A stretch of DNA of 44,829 bases, from positions 1 to 44,829 of the forward strand of contig DASYKU010000022.1 in assembly GCA_035995165.1 (NCBI GenBank), written 5' to 3'. The stretch is from Mycobacteriales bacterium (GTDB taxonomy: Bacteria; Actinomycetota; Actinomycetes; Mycobacteriales; CADCTP01). Shown here in pieces: positions 1 through 7,847 of this stretch. The notes beneath the pieces are model-generated. The model was not told the origin of the DNA. It did no database searches and saw only the letters and a program-made list of their open reading frames with translations. The number at the start of each line of letters is the position of its first letter. The first letter of the stretch is position 1. The position numbers were made by a program, and so were the translations under genes.

Positions 1-153
1 GTGAGCGAGGAGGGCCCGGACCACGCCAAGTCGTTCACGGCGATGGCCCGGGTCGGCGGCGAGTCCTTCGGCAGCGGCGCCGGGCGCAGCAAGAAGGAAG
101 CCGAGCAGAAGGCGGCCGAAGCCGCCTGGACCACCCTCCAGGGCCGTAAATAG
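1..153 (+). CDS. rnc: Ribonuclease III, C-terminal end (5' part outside window)
   Basis: The first 50 codons are open from the window edge and end at TAG. They encode a double-stranded-RNA-binding domain tail: the [22 protein letters not shown] stretch is the beta-strand region, and [14 protein letters not shown] is the C-terminal helix whose KKEAEQ.AA pattern contacts dsRNA in RNase III. The enzyme processes rRNA precursors and structured mRNAs. The GTG at base 1 is a coincidence and not the true start, because the catalytic domain must lie upstream. Position just before mutM and smc is the usual actinobacterial order. Sure of the domain; RNase III follows from domain plus neighbours. Confidence 0.9.
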   Translation: MSEEGPDHAKSFTAMARVGGESFGSGAGRSKKEAEQKAAEAAWTTLQGRK

Positions 154-179
154 CCGGGAGCGGCCCCCGTACCTCCGGG
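154..179 (+). repeat. Truncated copy of a GC-rich 3'-end repeat
   Basis: The 26 bases directly behind the rnc stop match the first part of the repeats at 7117 and 30068 with about four differences, sharing the core GCGGCCCCCGTA. Like those copies it begins right after a TAG stop and has the same orientation. Only the 5' quarter of the element is present here. Confidence 0.5.
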
Positions 180-216
180 TCCACCACCTCGCCGGTGCGG
201 CCGGCGGGTCGGGCGG

Positions 217-633
217 TCAGGCGTTGGAGCGGTGGCGCACTTCCTCCTCCAGGCGCTCCAGCGCCTCCTGCATGCCCTCGCGCATGCGGTCGGCGGCGGC
301 ACCGCGGTGCGATTCCGGCTGGTCGCCGAAGAACGACAGGTGCAGGTTCACCTCGGACGCGTCGTCGCCCTCGTGGTAGACCTGCGCCCAGCCGGCGTAG
401 TCGGGCCCTTCGCTGCCCCACTCCATCCGCAGCTGCTGCTTCTCCGCCCGGAACAGCCCGTCGGTGGCGTAGTGGTGGCCGCCGGCCTCACCCTCGACGT
501 GCACCCGGTCCGGCCCGGCGTCGGCGACCTCCATCGTCGTCGGCAGCCAGCGCTGCATGGTGTCGACGTCGGACATGATGTCGAACACGACGTCGGCGGC
601 GGCCGGCATGCGGCGGCTCTGCTCGTACTCCAT
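217..633 (-). CDS. SRPBCC-fold protein (polyketide cyclase/CoxG-like)
   Basis: A 138-residue protein, the normal length for a single START/SRPBCC domain. The opening [31 protein letters not shown] is the typical first strand and helix pair (threshold helices with a W-P turn). The middle alternates strands, and the protein closes with a long amphipathic helix from about residue 105 ([15 protein letters not shown]). Such proteins bind hydrophobic ligands; no catalytic residue can be assigned. The ATG chosen is the first in frame beside the intergenic gap. GATCAT lies 6 nt upstream, a near match to the leaderless -10 pattern used by neighbours, and there is no clear Shine-Dalgarno. It is transcribed divergently from mutM. 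Function unknown. Confidence 0.8.
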   Translation of the reverse strand: MEYEQSRRMPAAADVVFDIMSDVDTMQRWLPTTMEVADAGPDRVHVEGEAGGHHYATDGLFRAEKQQLRMEWGSEGPDYAGWAQVYHEGDDASEVNLHLSFFGDQPESHRGAAADRMREGMQEALERLEEEVRHRSNA

Positions 634-666
634 GGCCGCATGATCTACCCGGTCGTACCCCGGGGC

Positions 667-672
667 TACCGT
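667..672 (+). promoter_or_regulatory. Leaderless-type -10 box of mutM (TACCGT)
   Basis: TACCGT is followed by exactly 6 nt and then the GTG start of mutM. There is no Shine-Dalgarno in between, so transcription probably starts at the start codon. No -35 is evident. Confidence 0.5.
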
Positions 673-678
673 GGCCGG

Positions 679-1536
679 GTGCCCGAGCTGCCCGAGGTCG
701 AGGTCGTCCGCACCGGCCTGGAGCGCTGGGTCGTCGGCCGGACGGTCGCGAAGGCCGAGCTGCTGCACCCGCGGGCGACCCGCCGGCACGTCGCCGGCCC
801 GGACGACGTCGTCGCCCGGCTCACCGGCCGGACGCTGACCGCCGCCCGGCGGCGCGGGAAGTACCTGTGGCTGCCGCTGTCCGGCACCGACGAGGCGCTG
901 CTCGGCCACCTCGGGATGAGCGGCCAGCTGCTGGTCGAGCCGCCGGAGACGCCGGACGGCCCGCACCTGCGGGCCCGGCTCGCGTTCACCGACGGCGGCC
1001 GGGAGCTGCGCTACGTCGACCAGCGCACGTTCGGCGGGCTGTCGGTGGAGCCGACCGTCGACGGGGTGCCGGCGGTGATCGCGCACATCGGACGCGACCC
1101 GATGGACCCGGCCTTCGACCTGGCCGCGTTCACCGCGGCGCTGCGGCGGCGGCGGACCGGGATCAAGCGGGCCCTGCTGGACCAGTCGCTCGTCTCGGGC
1201 ATCGGCAACATCTACGCCGACGAGGCGCTCTGGCGGGCGAGGGTGCACTACGCCCGGCCGACCGAGACGCTGACCCGCCCGGCCGTGGCCGCCGTGGTCC
1301 AGGGGGCGCAGGACGTGATGTCCGCCGCACTGGACGCCGGCGGCACCTCGTTCGACTCGCTCTACGTGAACGTCAACGGGGAGAGCGGCTACTTCGACCG
1401 CTCACTGGACGTGTACGGCCGCCGGGACGAACCCTGCCGGCGCTGCGGCACGCCGATCCGCCGGGAGCCGTTCATGAACCGCTCGTCCTACTTCTGCCCG
1501 CGCTGCCAGCCGCGGCCGCGCCGCGGCCGGTGGTGA
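679..1536 (+). CDS. mutM: Formamidopyrimidine-DNA glycosylase (Fpg/MutM)
   Basis: Base-excision-repair bifunctional glycosylase/AP lyase that removes 8-oxoguanine and formamidopyrimidines. The GTG start is fixed by the invariant N-terminus PELPEVE: after Met removal, Pro is the Schiff-base nucleophile and Glu the acid. Also visible are the RRRGKYLW lysine (codon 61), the helix-two-turn-helix signature [12 protein letters not shown], and a C-terminal zinc finger with C253-x2-C256-x16-C273-x2-C276. Length 285 aa is typical. The more upstream in-frame GTG/ATG codons would add residues before the catalytic proline and are rejected. The acylphosphatase gene overlaps its stop by GTGA, so the two are translationally coupled. 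A leaderless -10 (TACCGT) sits 6 nt upstream. Confidence 0.97.
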   Translation: MPELPEVEVVRTGLERWVVGRTVAKAELLHPRATRRHVAGPDDVVARLTGRTLTAARRRGKYLWLPLSGTDEALLGHLGMSGQLLVEPPETPDGPHLRARLAFTDGGRELRYVDQRTFGGLSVEPTVDGVPAVIAHIGRDPMDPAFDLAAFTAALRRRRTGIKRALLDQSLVSGIGNIYADEALWRARVHYARPTETLTRPAVAAVVQGAQDVMSAALDAGGTSFDSLYVNVNGESGYFDRSLDVYGRRDEPCRRCGTPIRREPFMNRSSYFCPRCQPRPRRGRW

Positions 1537-1820
1537 CCGTGCCCGGGCCGGACGTACGGCTGACGGCCTGGGTGCACGGGCGCGTGCAGGGAGTCGGTTT
1601 CCGCTGGTGGGTGCGGGCCCGGGCGCTGGAGCTCGGCCTGGTCGGCTGGGCCGCCAACCTGGAGGACGGCCGGGTCGAGGTCGTCGCGGAGGGGCCGCGC
1701 CCGTCCGTACAGGCCCTGCTCGACGCCCTGAACGGACCAGGCAGCCCCGGACGCGTACGGACGGTAGTCGAACGCTGGGCCGATTCGCGCGGAGGGATCA
1801 CCGGGTTCGCAGAGCGTTAA
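1533..1820 (+). CDS. acyP: Acylphosphatase
   Basis: Small 95-residue enzyme hydrolysing carboxyl-phosphate bonds such as acetyl phosphate. The acylphosphatase signature [11 protein letters not shown] is intact, with catalytic Arg25 in GFR and catalytic Asn43 in the WAANLEDG motif. The ferredoxin-like domain spans nearly the whole chain. The GTG start overlaps the mutM stop (GTGA). A second GTG two codons later (1539) is possible and would change nothing functionally. The mutM-acyP-smc order is common in actinobacteria; in this lineage the neighbour probably reflects operon history rather than a shared pathway. Confidence 0.95.
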   Translation: MTVPGPDVRLTAWVHGRVQGVGFRWWVRARALELGLVGWAANLEDGRVEVVAEGPRPSVQALLDALNGPGSPGRVRTVVERWADSRGGITGFAER

Positions 1821-1851
1821 CACGCTGTGGACACACGCAGCGACCAGGACG

Positions 1852-1885
1852 TTGACCGTCGTGCCGGTCCGTGCGACCCTATACC
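1852..1885 (+). promoter_or_regulatory. Possible promoter ahead of the small coiled-coil gene
   Basis: TTGACC at 1852-1857 is the best -35 in the 145-nt gap. A -10 is less clear: GACCCT at 1875-1880 keeps the right spacing (17 nt) but only the A2 and T6 positions, while TATACC at 1880-1885 is a better hexamer at 22 nt. Weak evidence. Confidence 0.25.
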
Positions 1886-1965
1886 TGTTGCACGCACCGG
1901 GTCATGCCTTGGTTCGCGTGCCCCTTCCAAGACCCACCGAAGCGTCTGGTGTGGAGGCCCACGAG

Positions 1966-2157
1966 ATGGCGAAGGCCCTTCTCGGCTATGTCGGTTCTGT
2001 TTCGGATCGTCGTCTCGTAGACGAGGTGACGTTCCTGCGTTCGCGAGTACGCGACCTGGAAGCCGAGGTCACGAGACTGCGTACCGAGCGCGAGACCAGT
2101 GATCTGGAGCGTGGTCTCCGGCGGCTCTCCGAGCTGCCCGAACCCGTCCTGGCCTGA
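1966..2157 (+). CDS. Small conserved coiled-coil protein upstream of smc
   Basis: 63 residues beginning MAKALLGYVG and continuing as one heptad-patterned helix (LVDEVTFLRSRVRDLEAEVTRLRTE), then a short acidic/leucine tail. The start is set by GGAGG at 1953-1957, 8 nt before ATG. Earlier in-frame starts lack a ribosome site. I recall similarly sized MAKALLGHVG-type proteins of unknown function in other actinobacteria at comparable loci, but cannot check this. It may dimerise through the coiled coil; no catalytic motif is present. A 7-bp hairpin follows the stop, so it looks monocistronic and separate from smc. Confidence 0.75.
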   Translation: MAKALLGYVGSVSDRRLVDEVTFLRSRVRDLEAEVTRLRTERETSDLERGLRRLSELPEPVLA

Positions 2158-2162
2158 GGTCC

Positions 2163-2183
2163 GGGCCGGCCGGTTGCCGGCCC
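2163..2183 (+). terminator. Hairpin after the small coiled-coil gene
   Basis: A 7-bp GC stem (GGGCCGG ... CCGGCCC) with a 7-nt loop begins 5 nt after the stop. There is no U-tract, as is usual for actinobacterial hairpin terminators. Confidence 0.5.
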
Positions 2184-2530
2184 ACCGTGACACCGCGTCC
2201 CGGATCGGACGCGGGCGATGCAGCGATCTCCCAGCGCGGTAGCGCCGCTGGTGGTCGCGCACCCCTGACGTCCCGGCACACACGCGCGACACCGCGCCTG
2301 GTCGCGCCGCGTACGCGTACGCCCGAACTTCCGCATCGGTCGCGTGGTGACGCGCCGTGCTCGACGTCCGGTCGTGCCGGTTCACAACCAAACCTGCACC
2401 TCGGCGTCGCCGCGGGCAACCTCCTGCGTGCGGCCGAGCGGCGGGCGCGGATCAGGTCCGGGGACCAGGTACCGTCTGCACGAGGGCCCTTCCCCGAGCC
2501 GGCCCAGCCGCCGTCCGCTACCGGAGAGTC
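2184..2530. other. 347-nt non-coding gap before smc
   Basis: No coding segment with the local codon bias on either strand, and no recognisable RNA gene. TACCGT at 2470-2475 could be the smc -10, giving a leader of roughly 50 nt that ends with a GGAGAG ribosome site just before the GTG. No convincing -35 was seen. Confidence 0.4.
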
Positions 2531-5500
2531 GTGCACCTCAAGAGCCTCACGCTGAAGGGCTTCAAGTCCTTCGCCTCGGCCACCAGCCTGCGCTTCGAGC
2601 CGGGCATCACCTGCGTCGTCGGGCCCAACGGCTCCGGCAAGTCCAACGTCGTGGACGCGATGGCCTGGGTGCTCGGCGAGCAGGGCGCCAAGGCCCTGCG
2701 CGGCGGCAAGATGGAGGACGTCATCTTCGCCGGCACGGCCGGCCGGCCGCCGCTGGGCCGGGCCGAGGTGACGCTGACCATCGACAACTCCGACGGCGCG
2801 CTGCCGATCGACTACACCGAGGTCTCCATCACCCGCCGGATGTTCCGCTCCGGCGAGAGCGAGTACGAGATCAACGGCTCGTCCTGCCGGCTGCTGGACA
2901 TCCAGGAGCTGCTCTCGGACTCCGGCATCGGCCGCGAGATGCACGTCATCGTCGGCCAGGGCCAGCTCGACTCCGTGCTGCAGGCCAAGCCCGAGGACCG
3001 GCGCGGCTTCATCGAGGAGGCGGCCGGCGTCCTGAAGCACCGCAAGCGCAAGGAGAAGGCGCTGCGGAAGCTGGACGCGATGCAGGCCAACCTCACCCGG
3101 CTCACCGACCTCACCGGCGAGCTGCGGCGCCAGCTCAAGCCGCTGGGCCGGCAGGCCGAGGTCGCCCGCCGTGCCGCCACCGTCCAGTCCGACCTGCGCG
3201 ACGCCCGGCTCCGGCTGCTGGCCGACGACCTCGACGGCCTGCGTACGTCGCTGGCCCGCGAGGTCGCCGACGAGGGCGCGGTCCGGGAGCGGCGCACGGT
3301 CGTCGAGCGCGACCTGGCCGCGGCCCAGGCCCGGGAGACCGAGCTGGAGGCGGCGATCGCCGCCGACGCGCCGGCCCTGGCCCGGGCCCAGGAGACCTGG
3401 TACCGGCTGTCCGCCCTGGAGGAGCGCTTCCGCGGCACCCACCGGCTGGCGGCCGAGCGCGGCCGGCACCTGTCCGCCTCCCAGGACGACGCCCGGACCG
3501 GGCGCGACCCGGCCGCGATGGAGGCCGAGGCGGCCGAGGTCCGGGCCCAGGAGGAGTCGCTGCGCGACGCCCTGGAGGACGACCGTGGCCGGCTGGGCGA
3601 GGCGGTGGCCGAGCGGCAGGAGCTGGAGCGGGCGCTGGCCGCGGCCGAGCGCGCACTGGTCGCCGCCGTCCGCGCCGTGGCCGACCGCCGCGAGGGGCTG
3701 GCCCGCCTCGGCGGCCAGGTCGAGGCCGTCCGGACCCGGCTGACGGCCAAGGCCGAGGAGATCGACCGGCTCGCCGCCGCCGCGGCCGAGGCCCGGGAGC
3801 GGGCGTCCGCGGCCCAGGCCGAGTTCGACGCGCTGCAGGGCCAGGTCGGCGCCCTGGACGAGGGCGAGCTCGGGCTGGACGAGCGGCACGAGGCCGCGGT
3901 CGCCGCGTACGACGAGGCCAGGGCCCGGGTCCGGGCGCTGGGCGAGGCCGAGCGCGAGGCCGAGCGGGACCGGGCCACCTGGACCGCCCGCAAGGACGCG
4001 CTCGCGCTCGGGCTGACCCGCAAGGACGGCGCCGGCGCGCTGCTCGCGGCCGGGGCCCGGCTGCCCGGCCTGCTCGGCTCCGTCGCCGCGCTGCTGACCG
4101 TCCGGCCCGGGCACGAGCCCGCGCTGGCGGCCGCGCTCGGCGGCATCGCGGACGCGGTCGCGGTCGGCTCGCCGGCCGACGCCGCCGACGCGCTGCGAGT
4201 ACTCAAGGAGGAGGACGGCGGCCGCGCGGGGTTGCTGGTGGGCGGCGCTCCCCTCGCTCTTCCTCGCGGGTCGTCCGGCGACGGGTCGCCGCCCGCACCC
4301 GGCCTCCCTTTGCCCGGGCTCGTTGCCGCGGTGGACCGCCCCGGGTGGCCGGCGCTGCCGGGCGGGGCCGAGTGGGCGCTGGACCTGGTCGAGGCGCCGG
4401 CGGCGCTGCGGCCCGCGCTGGCCCGCGCGCTGGACCTGGTCGCCGTGGTCGCCGACCTGGACGCGGCCCACGCGCTGGTCGAGTCGCACGCCGGCGTCCG
4501 CGCGGTCACCGCCGAGGGCGACCTGCTCGGCACCGACTGGGCCGTCGGCGGCTCGGCCAGCGCGCCGAGCGTGATCGAGGTCCAGGCCGCGGTCGACGAG
4601 GCCGAGACCAAGCTGGGCGAGGCCGAGACGACGCGGGCCGCGGCCGCGACCGAGCTGGCCGAGGCCAAGACCGCCGCCGACGAGGCCCGCCGCGGTGTCG
4701 ACGTCGCGCTGTCCCGCCTGAACGAGTCCGACGCGCAGCTCAACGCCGTCGCCGAGCAGCTGGGCCGGCTCGGCGCCGGCGCCCGCTCGGCCGCGGCCGA
4801 GGCCGACCGGATGGACAAGGCCCGGGCCGCCGCCGCGGACGCCCGCGAGCAGGACGTGGCCAGGCTGGCCGACCTGGAGGGGCGGCTCAGCGCGGCCGAG
4901 GAGATCCCGGTCGACGAGGAGCCCTCCACCGACGAGCGGGACGCGCTGCAGGCCCGCGGGGCCGACGTCCGGCAGGCCGAGATGGAGGCCCGGCTGGCCG
5001 TCCGTACCGGCGAGGAGCGGGTCCGGGCCCTGTCCGGCCGGGCCGACCAGCTGCTGCGGTCGGCGCAGACCGAGCGGGCCACCCGGGCCCGGCTGGAGGA
5101 GCGCCGGGCCGCCCGGACCCGCGGCGCCGCGGTCGCCGCCGCCGTCGCGACCGCGGCCCAGACCGCGCTGACCCGCATCGCCGGCTCGCTGGAGATCGCG
5201 GTCGCCGACCGGGACGCGGCCCAGCAGGCCCGGGTCGTCCGGGAGGGCGAGCTGCTCGCGCTGCGCACGTCCAGCCGCGAGCTGGCCACCGAGCTGGAGC
5301 GGCTCACCGACGTGGTGCACCGCGACGAGGTCGCCCGGGCCGAGCAGCGGCTGCGGATCGAGCAGCTGGAGACCGTCGCGGTCGAGCAGTTCGGCGTCGA
5401 CCTCGACGCGCTGGTCGCCGAGTACGGCCCGGACCAGCCCGTGCCGCCCTCGGCCGCGGACCTGGTCAAGGCCGAGACCGAGGGCAAGGACCTGCCGCTG

Positions 5501-6175
5501 CCGCTGCCGTACGAGCGGGCGGTGCAGGAGAAGCGGGCCGCCCGGGCCGAACGCGACCTGGCCCTGCTGGGCAAGGTGAACCCGCTGGCGCTGGAGGAGT
5601 TCGCGGCGCTGGAGGAGCGGCACGCGTTCCTGTCCACCCAGCTGGAGGACCTCAAGGCGACCCGGCGGGACCTGCTCACCGTGGTCCGGGACGTCGACGA
5701 GCGCATCCACGACGTGTTCGCCGCCGCGTACCACGACGTGGCGCGCGAGTTCGAGACCGTCTTCACGACGCTGTTCCCGGGCGGCGAGGGCCGGCTGGTG
5801 CTCACCGACCCCGACGACATGCTGGCCACCGGCATCGAGGTCGAGGCCCGGCCGCCGGGCAAGAAGGTCAAGCGGCTGTCGCTGCTGTCCGGCGGCGAGC
5901 GGTCGCTGACCGCGGTCGCGCTGCTGGTCGCGATCTTCCGCGCCCGGCCGTCGCCGTTCTACGTCATGGACGAGGTCGAGGCCGCCCTCGACGACGTCAA
6001 CCTGGGCCGGCTGCTGACGCTGATCGAGGAGCTCCGCTCGACCAGCCAGATCATCATCATCAGCCACCAGAAGCGGACGATGGAGATCGCCGACGCGCTG
6101 TACGGCGTGAGCATGCGTGGCGACGGGATCACGACCGTGATCAGCCAGCGACTGCGCGAGCGGGAGTCCGCGTAG
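2531..6175 (+). CDS. smc: Chromosome segregation ATPase SMC
   Basis: Condensin-type ATPase that organises and separates the chromosome with ScpA/ScpB. It is 1214 residues. The N-terminal MHLKSLTLKGFKSFAS and Walker A (GPNGSGKSN, 31-39) are followed by a first long coiled coil (about 170-500). The hinge (about 505-660) contains LPGLLGSVAALL and the Gly-rich helix, then a second coiled coil. The C-terminal head has the ABC signature LSGGER (1119-1124) and Walker B D1147-E1148. GTG is preceded by GGAGAG. Inside the hinge, residues about 570-605, lies a Pro/Gly/Ser-rich insert (LPRGSSGDGSPPAPGLPLPG) whose codons end in T or C far more than the rest. I infer a later insertion in a surface loop. 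Long antisense frames here are shadows. Confidence 0.97.
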   Translation: MHLKSLTLKGFKSFASATSLRFEPGITCVVGPNGSGKSNVVDAMAWVLGEQGAKALRGGKMEDVIFAGTAGRPPLGRAEVTLTIDNSDGALPIDYTEVSITRRMFRSGESEYEINGSSCRLLDIQELLSDSGIGREMHVIVGQGQLDSVLQAKPEDRRGFIEEAAGVLKHRKRKEKALRKLDAMQANLTRLTDLTGELRRQLKPLGRQAEVARRAATVQSDLRDARLRLLADDLDGLRTSLAREVADEGAVRERRTVVERDLAAAQARETELEAAIAADAPALARAQETWYRLSALEERFRGTHRLAAERGRHLSASQDDARTGRDPAAMEAEAAEVRAQEESLRDALEDDRGRLGEAVAERQELERALAAAERALVAAVRAVADRREGLARLGGQVEAVRTRLTAKAEEIDRLAAAAAEARERASAAQAEFDALQGQVGALDEGELGLDERHEAAVAAYDEARARVRALGEAEREAERDRATWTARKDALALGLTRKDGAGALLAAGARLPGLLGSVAALLTVRPGHEPALAAALGGIADAVAVGSPADAADALRVLKEEDGGRAGLLVGGAPLALPRGSSGDGSPPAPGLPLPGLVAAVDRPGWPALPGGAEWALDLVEAPAALRPALARALDLVAVVADLDAAHALVESHAGVRAVTAEGDLLGTDWAVGGSASAPSVIEVQAAVDEAETKLGEAETTRAAAATELAEAKTAADEARRGVDVALSRLNESDAQLNAVAEQLGRLGAGARSAAAEADRMDKARAAAADAREQDVARLADLEGRLSAAEEIPVDEEPSTDERDALQARGADVRQAEMEARLAVRTGEERVRALSGRADQLLRSAQTERATRARLEERRAARTRGAAVAAAVATAAQTALTRIAGSLEIAVADRDAAQQARVVREGELLALRTSSRELATELERLTDVVHRDEVARAEQRLRIEQLETVAVEQFGVDLDALVAEYGPDQPVPPSAADLVKAETEGKDLPLPLPYERAVQEKRAARAERDLALLGKVNPLALEEFAALEERHAFLSTQLEDLKATRRDLLTVVRDVDERIHDVFAAAYHDVAREFETVFTTLFPGGEGRLVLTDPDDMLATGIEVEARPPGKKVKRLSLLSGGERSLTAVALLVAIFRARPSPFYVMDEVEAALDDVNLGRLLTLIEELRSTSQIIIISHQKRTMEIADALYGVSMRGDGITTVISQRLRERESA

Positions 6176-6405
6176 GCCGGGGTCTCACGGCAGACTTCCT
6201 GGGTGGTCACCGTGTGCCGGCTGCCGACCGCGCCGGCCGTCTGACGGCGGGCTCACGTCGGTCTCACGGCTGTCCCGCGGCGGTCTCACTGCGGTCTCAC
6301 GGCTGCCCCGCGGCGGTCTCACGGCCGGCTCACGGCTGCCACACGCCCGTTGCGCGCCCGTCGCGTCCGGGGCTCGGTCGGTGCTCCGTCCGGCGCTCCG
6401 TTCGG
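6176..6405. other. Repeat-bearing non-coding gap after smc
   Basis: About 230 nt without a credible gene, dominated by the GGTCTCACGGC-type direct repeats listed next. Short antisense frames here translate only the repeat (Ser/Arg/Glu/Thr periodicity). Confidence 0.5.
6250..6340 (+). repeat. 33-bp tandem repeat (about two and a half units)
   Basis: Two adjacent units at 6259-6291 and 6292-6324 are near identical; each contains CGGTCTCACGGCTG followed by CCCGCGG. A half unit precedes (GGCTCAC at 6250) and another half follows (CGGCTCACGGCTGCC, 6326-6340). The GTCTCAC word recurs at both ends of each unit. Confidence 0.75.
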
Positions 6406-6442
6406 AGGAAATTCTTGCGGCCGAATGCAGCAAAGTTTTCCT
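6406..6442. promoter_or_regulatory. Imperfect inverted repeat upstream of vapB (possible operator)
   Basis: AGGAAATTCTTG (6406-6417) and CAAAGTTTTCCT (6431-6442) pair at 9 of 12 positions across a 13-nt spacer. The stretch is strikingly AT-richer than everything around it. VapBC complexes usually bind such repeats to repress their own operon; that role is inferred. Confidence 0.35.
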
Positions 6443-6472
6443 AGTCGCAATACAGACACGCCCGGTGAGGGC

Positions 6473-6478
6473 TAACAT
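6473..6478 (+). promoter_or_regulatory. Leaderless-type -10 box of vapBC (TAACAT)
   Basis: TAACAT ends 8 nt before the GTG of the antitoxin gene, and no usable Shine-Dalgarno lies between. The nearest purine run, GAGG at 6467, is too far upstream. Confidence 0.5.
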
Positions 6479-6486
6479 CTTGTCTC

Positions 6487-6741
6487 GTGTCCGTGATCCA
6501 GGTACGGGACGTGCCGCCTGATCTGCACCGCCGGTTGCGCGAGCGCGCTGCGGCGGATCAGATCACGCTGTCCGACTACGTGCTGAAGCTGCTGGAGCGG
6601 GACGCCGGCAAGCCGTCGACCCGGGAGTGGCTGGCGTCGCTGGCCCAGCGGGAGCCGGTCCGGGAAGTGGACGTCGCGGGGGCGCTGGACGGGTCGCGGC
6701 ACGACCGCGACACGCGGGCCGCCCGTGTACTGCGTTATTGA
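6487..6741 (+). CDS. Antitoxin, ribbon-helix-helix (VapB/FitA-like)
   Basis: 84 residues. The first 45 (VIQVRDVPPDLHRRLRERAAADQITLSDYVLKLLE) form a ribbon-helix-helix DNA-binding domain: a beta strand IQVRDVP, helix A, and helix B after the LSDYV turn. The C-terminal half is the flexible toxin-neutralising tail. It would bind the PIN toxin encoded next and repress the pair's own promoter. Its stop lies 14 nt inside the toxin gene (a 17-nt overlap), the usual VapBC architecture. GTG start without a Shine-Dalgarno but with a -10 at leaderless spacing. Family sure; the specific VapB subgroup is not. Confidence 0.88.
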   Translation: MSVIQVRDVPPDLHRRLRERAAADQITLSDYVLKLLERDAGKPSTREWLASLAQREPVREVDVAGALDGSRHDRDTRAARVLRY

Positions 6742-7111
6742 CGCGGGAGCCCTCCTCGAGCTGTTGTTGCGCACGCTGCGTGCCGAATCCGTGCAAGCGG
6801 TCGTGGACGACCGCCAGCTGGTGGCGCCGGCGGTGATCGACGCGGAGGTGCTCTCCGCCCTGCGCGGGCTGGAACGGACCCGCGCGATCTCGCCCGAACG
6901 GGCCGCGCTCGCGGTCGGTGACCTGCGCATCGCCCCGGTCGAGCGCGTCCCCCTCGACGGTCTCCTCGACCGCGCCTGGGGCCTGCGCGGACACCTCAAC
7001 GCCTACGACGCCCTCTACGTCGCCCTCGCCGTCGAACTCGACTGCCCCCTCGTCACCACCGACGACAGAATCCCCAGCCCCCGCCTTCCCGCCCAAGTCC
7101 TGCACGCCTAG
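6725..7111 (+). CDS. vapC: PIN-domain ribonuclease toxin (VapC family)
   Basis: 128 residues, a complete PIN domain. The acidic metal-binding set is visible: D6 (CVIDAGAL), E41 (VIDAEVLSAL), D95 (LNAYDALYVALA) and D113 (VTTDDRI). VapC toxins cleave tRNA or rRNA using Mg2+/Mn2+ until bound by VapB. The GTG start at 6725 overlaps the antitoxin stop by 17 nt. No missing active residue, so the toxin should be functional. Its target RNA cannot be read from sequence. A copy of the dispersed GC-rich repeat starts 5 nt after its TAG stop. An alternative identity as a stand-alone PIN nuclease is unlikely given the ribbon-helix-helix partner. Confidence 0.93.
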   Translation: MYCVIDAGALLELLLRTLRAESVQAVVDDRQLVAPAVIDAEVLSALRGLERTRAISPERAALAVGDLRIAPVERVPLDGLLDRAWGLRGHLNAYDALYVALAVELDCPLVTTDDRIPSPRLPAQVLHA

Positions 7112-7116
7112 TCCCT

Positions 7117-7218
7117 GTCGGGGGCGGCCCCCGTAACCCCCGGGCGGGACTCGGGTGCGGTGCGGGGCCCGGCCCGAGGTCTTCCACCGAGCCCCGCCGG
7201 GGGCGGAGGACCCCATCA
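7117..7218 (+). repeat. Dispersed GC-rich intergenic repeat, copy A
   Basis: About 102 bp nearly identical to 30068-30170. Shared blocks include GTCGGGGGCGGCCCCCGTAA at the 5' end and CTTCCACCGAGCCCCGCCGG further on, ending CCCCATCA. It can fold: GGGGG/CCCCC at the 5' end, and GGTCTTCC pairing with GGAGGACC around an inner GCCCC/GGGGC stem. It begins 5 nt after the vapC stop. Confidence 0.8.
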
Positions 7219-7230
7219 GGTCCACTGCTT

Positions 7231-7280
7231 GTCGGGGCGGCCCTCCGTAGCCCCCGGGCGGGACTTGGGTGCGGTGCGGG
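7231..7280 (+). repeat. Second, partial unit of the dispersed repeat
   Basis: The first 50 bp of the element recur in tandem with small changes (GTCGGGGCGGCCCTCCGTAG start, then GGGACTTGGGTGCGGTGCGG). It runs up to the end of the minus-strand gene at 7289. Confidence 0.7.
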
Positions 7281-7288
7281 GTTGCGGT

Positions 7289-7780
7289 TCAGCTGGAGGC
7301 GCCGGCGGCGCCGGCGGCGGCTCCGCTGGCGGAGTTCTGTTCGCGGCGCCAGAGGGTCATGACGACGGCGATGACGAAGACCTGGACCGCCGGTGGGAGC
7401 TGGGGTGGCAGCTCCACCGCGGCCTTCGAGCCGAACACTCCCCGCGGCGCCAGCTCGCCGACCACCGCGTCGCCGGCCAGCAACTCGTACCGGCGGGAGA
7501 ACCAGCCACCCTTCACCAGCTCGTACGCCTGCCCGCCGGTCGTCAGCCGCCAGCGACCCGACCACAGCGAGACCCGCTCGGCCGCGGCGTACACGCCCTG
7601 GGGGCCGGCCAGGGAGAGCCGGCGGTAGCGCTCCCGCCGGAACTCCCACTCCTCGCCGCCGGCCTGGATCCGCCCGCTCTCCCGCCAGGCCGACCCCAGG
7701 AACGCGCCCACCGGCGCCCCGCCCTGATCCAGCACGTCGAACCCCTGGCGGAAGCTCCCGCGCGGTCGTACGAGCAACAT
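7289..7780 (-). CDS. Unrecognised protein with tubby/LURP-one-like N-terminus and C-terminal membrane segment
   Basis: 163 residues. The bulk is alternating short beta strands with recurring Gly and Trp/Arg (FDVLDQGGAPVGAFLG, RERYRRLSLAGP, YELVKGGWFSRRYELL). This resembles the 12-stranded LURP-one/tubby-like barrel rather than an enzyme. A hydrophobic stretch near residues 132-147 (VQVFVIAVVMTLW) followed by RREQ and an Ala/Gly tail suggests a C-terminal membrane anchor. The ATG at 7780 has AACAAT 6 nt upstream on its strand, close to the leaderless -10 pattern, and a GGGGGGA run further up. Divergent from ftsY. Real gene by codon bias; fold is a guess and function unknown. Confidence 0.7.
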   Translation of the reverse strand: MLLVRPRGSFRQGFDVLDQGGAPVGAFLGSAWRESGRIQAGGEEWEFRRERYRRLSLAGPQGVYAAAERVSLWSGRWRLTTGGQAYELVKGGWFSRRYELLAGDAVVGELAPRGVFGSKAAVELPPQLPPAVQVFVIAVVMTLWRREQNSASGAAAGAAGASS

Positions 7781-7847
7781 GCCGGGATTGTTCCCCCCGG
7801 CACCACCGCCACACACCCTCGCGGGGCGGGCTGGGAGACTCGACGGC

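Noticed and set aside
1-153. Independent small gene starting with GTG at base 1
   Set aside because: The residues are the dsRNA-binding tail of RNase III; the frame is simply cut by the window edge.
2069-6067. Very long open frames antisense to smc, and similar ones antisense to ftsY, glnD, the ABC permease and comM
   Set aside because: With third positions almost always G/C, stop codons are rare in the other frames. The translations are low-complexity Gly/Arg/Pro/Leu with no domains, while the sense frames carry complete protein families.
6250-6340. CRISPR array
   Set aside because: Units are adjacent and share their whole length; there are no unique spacers and no cas genes.
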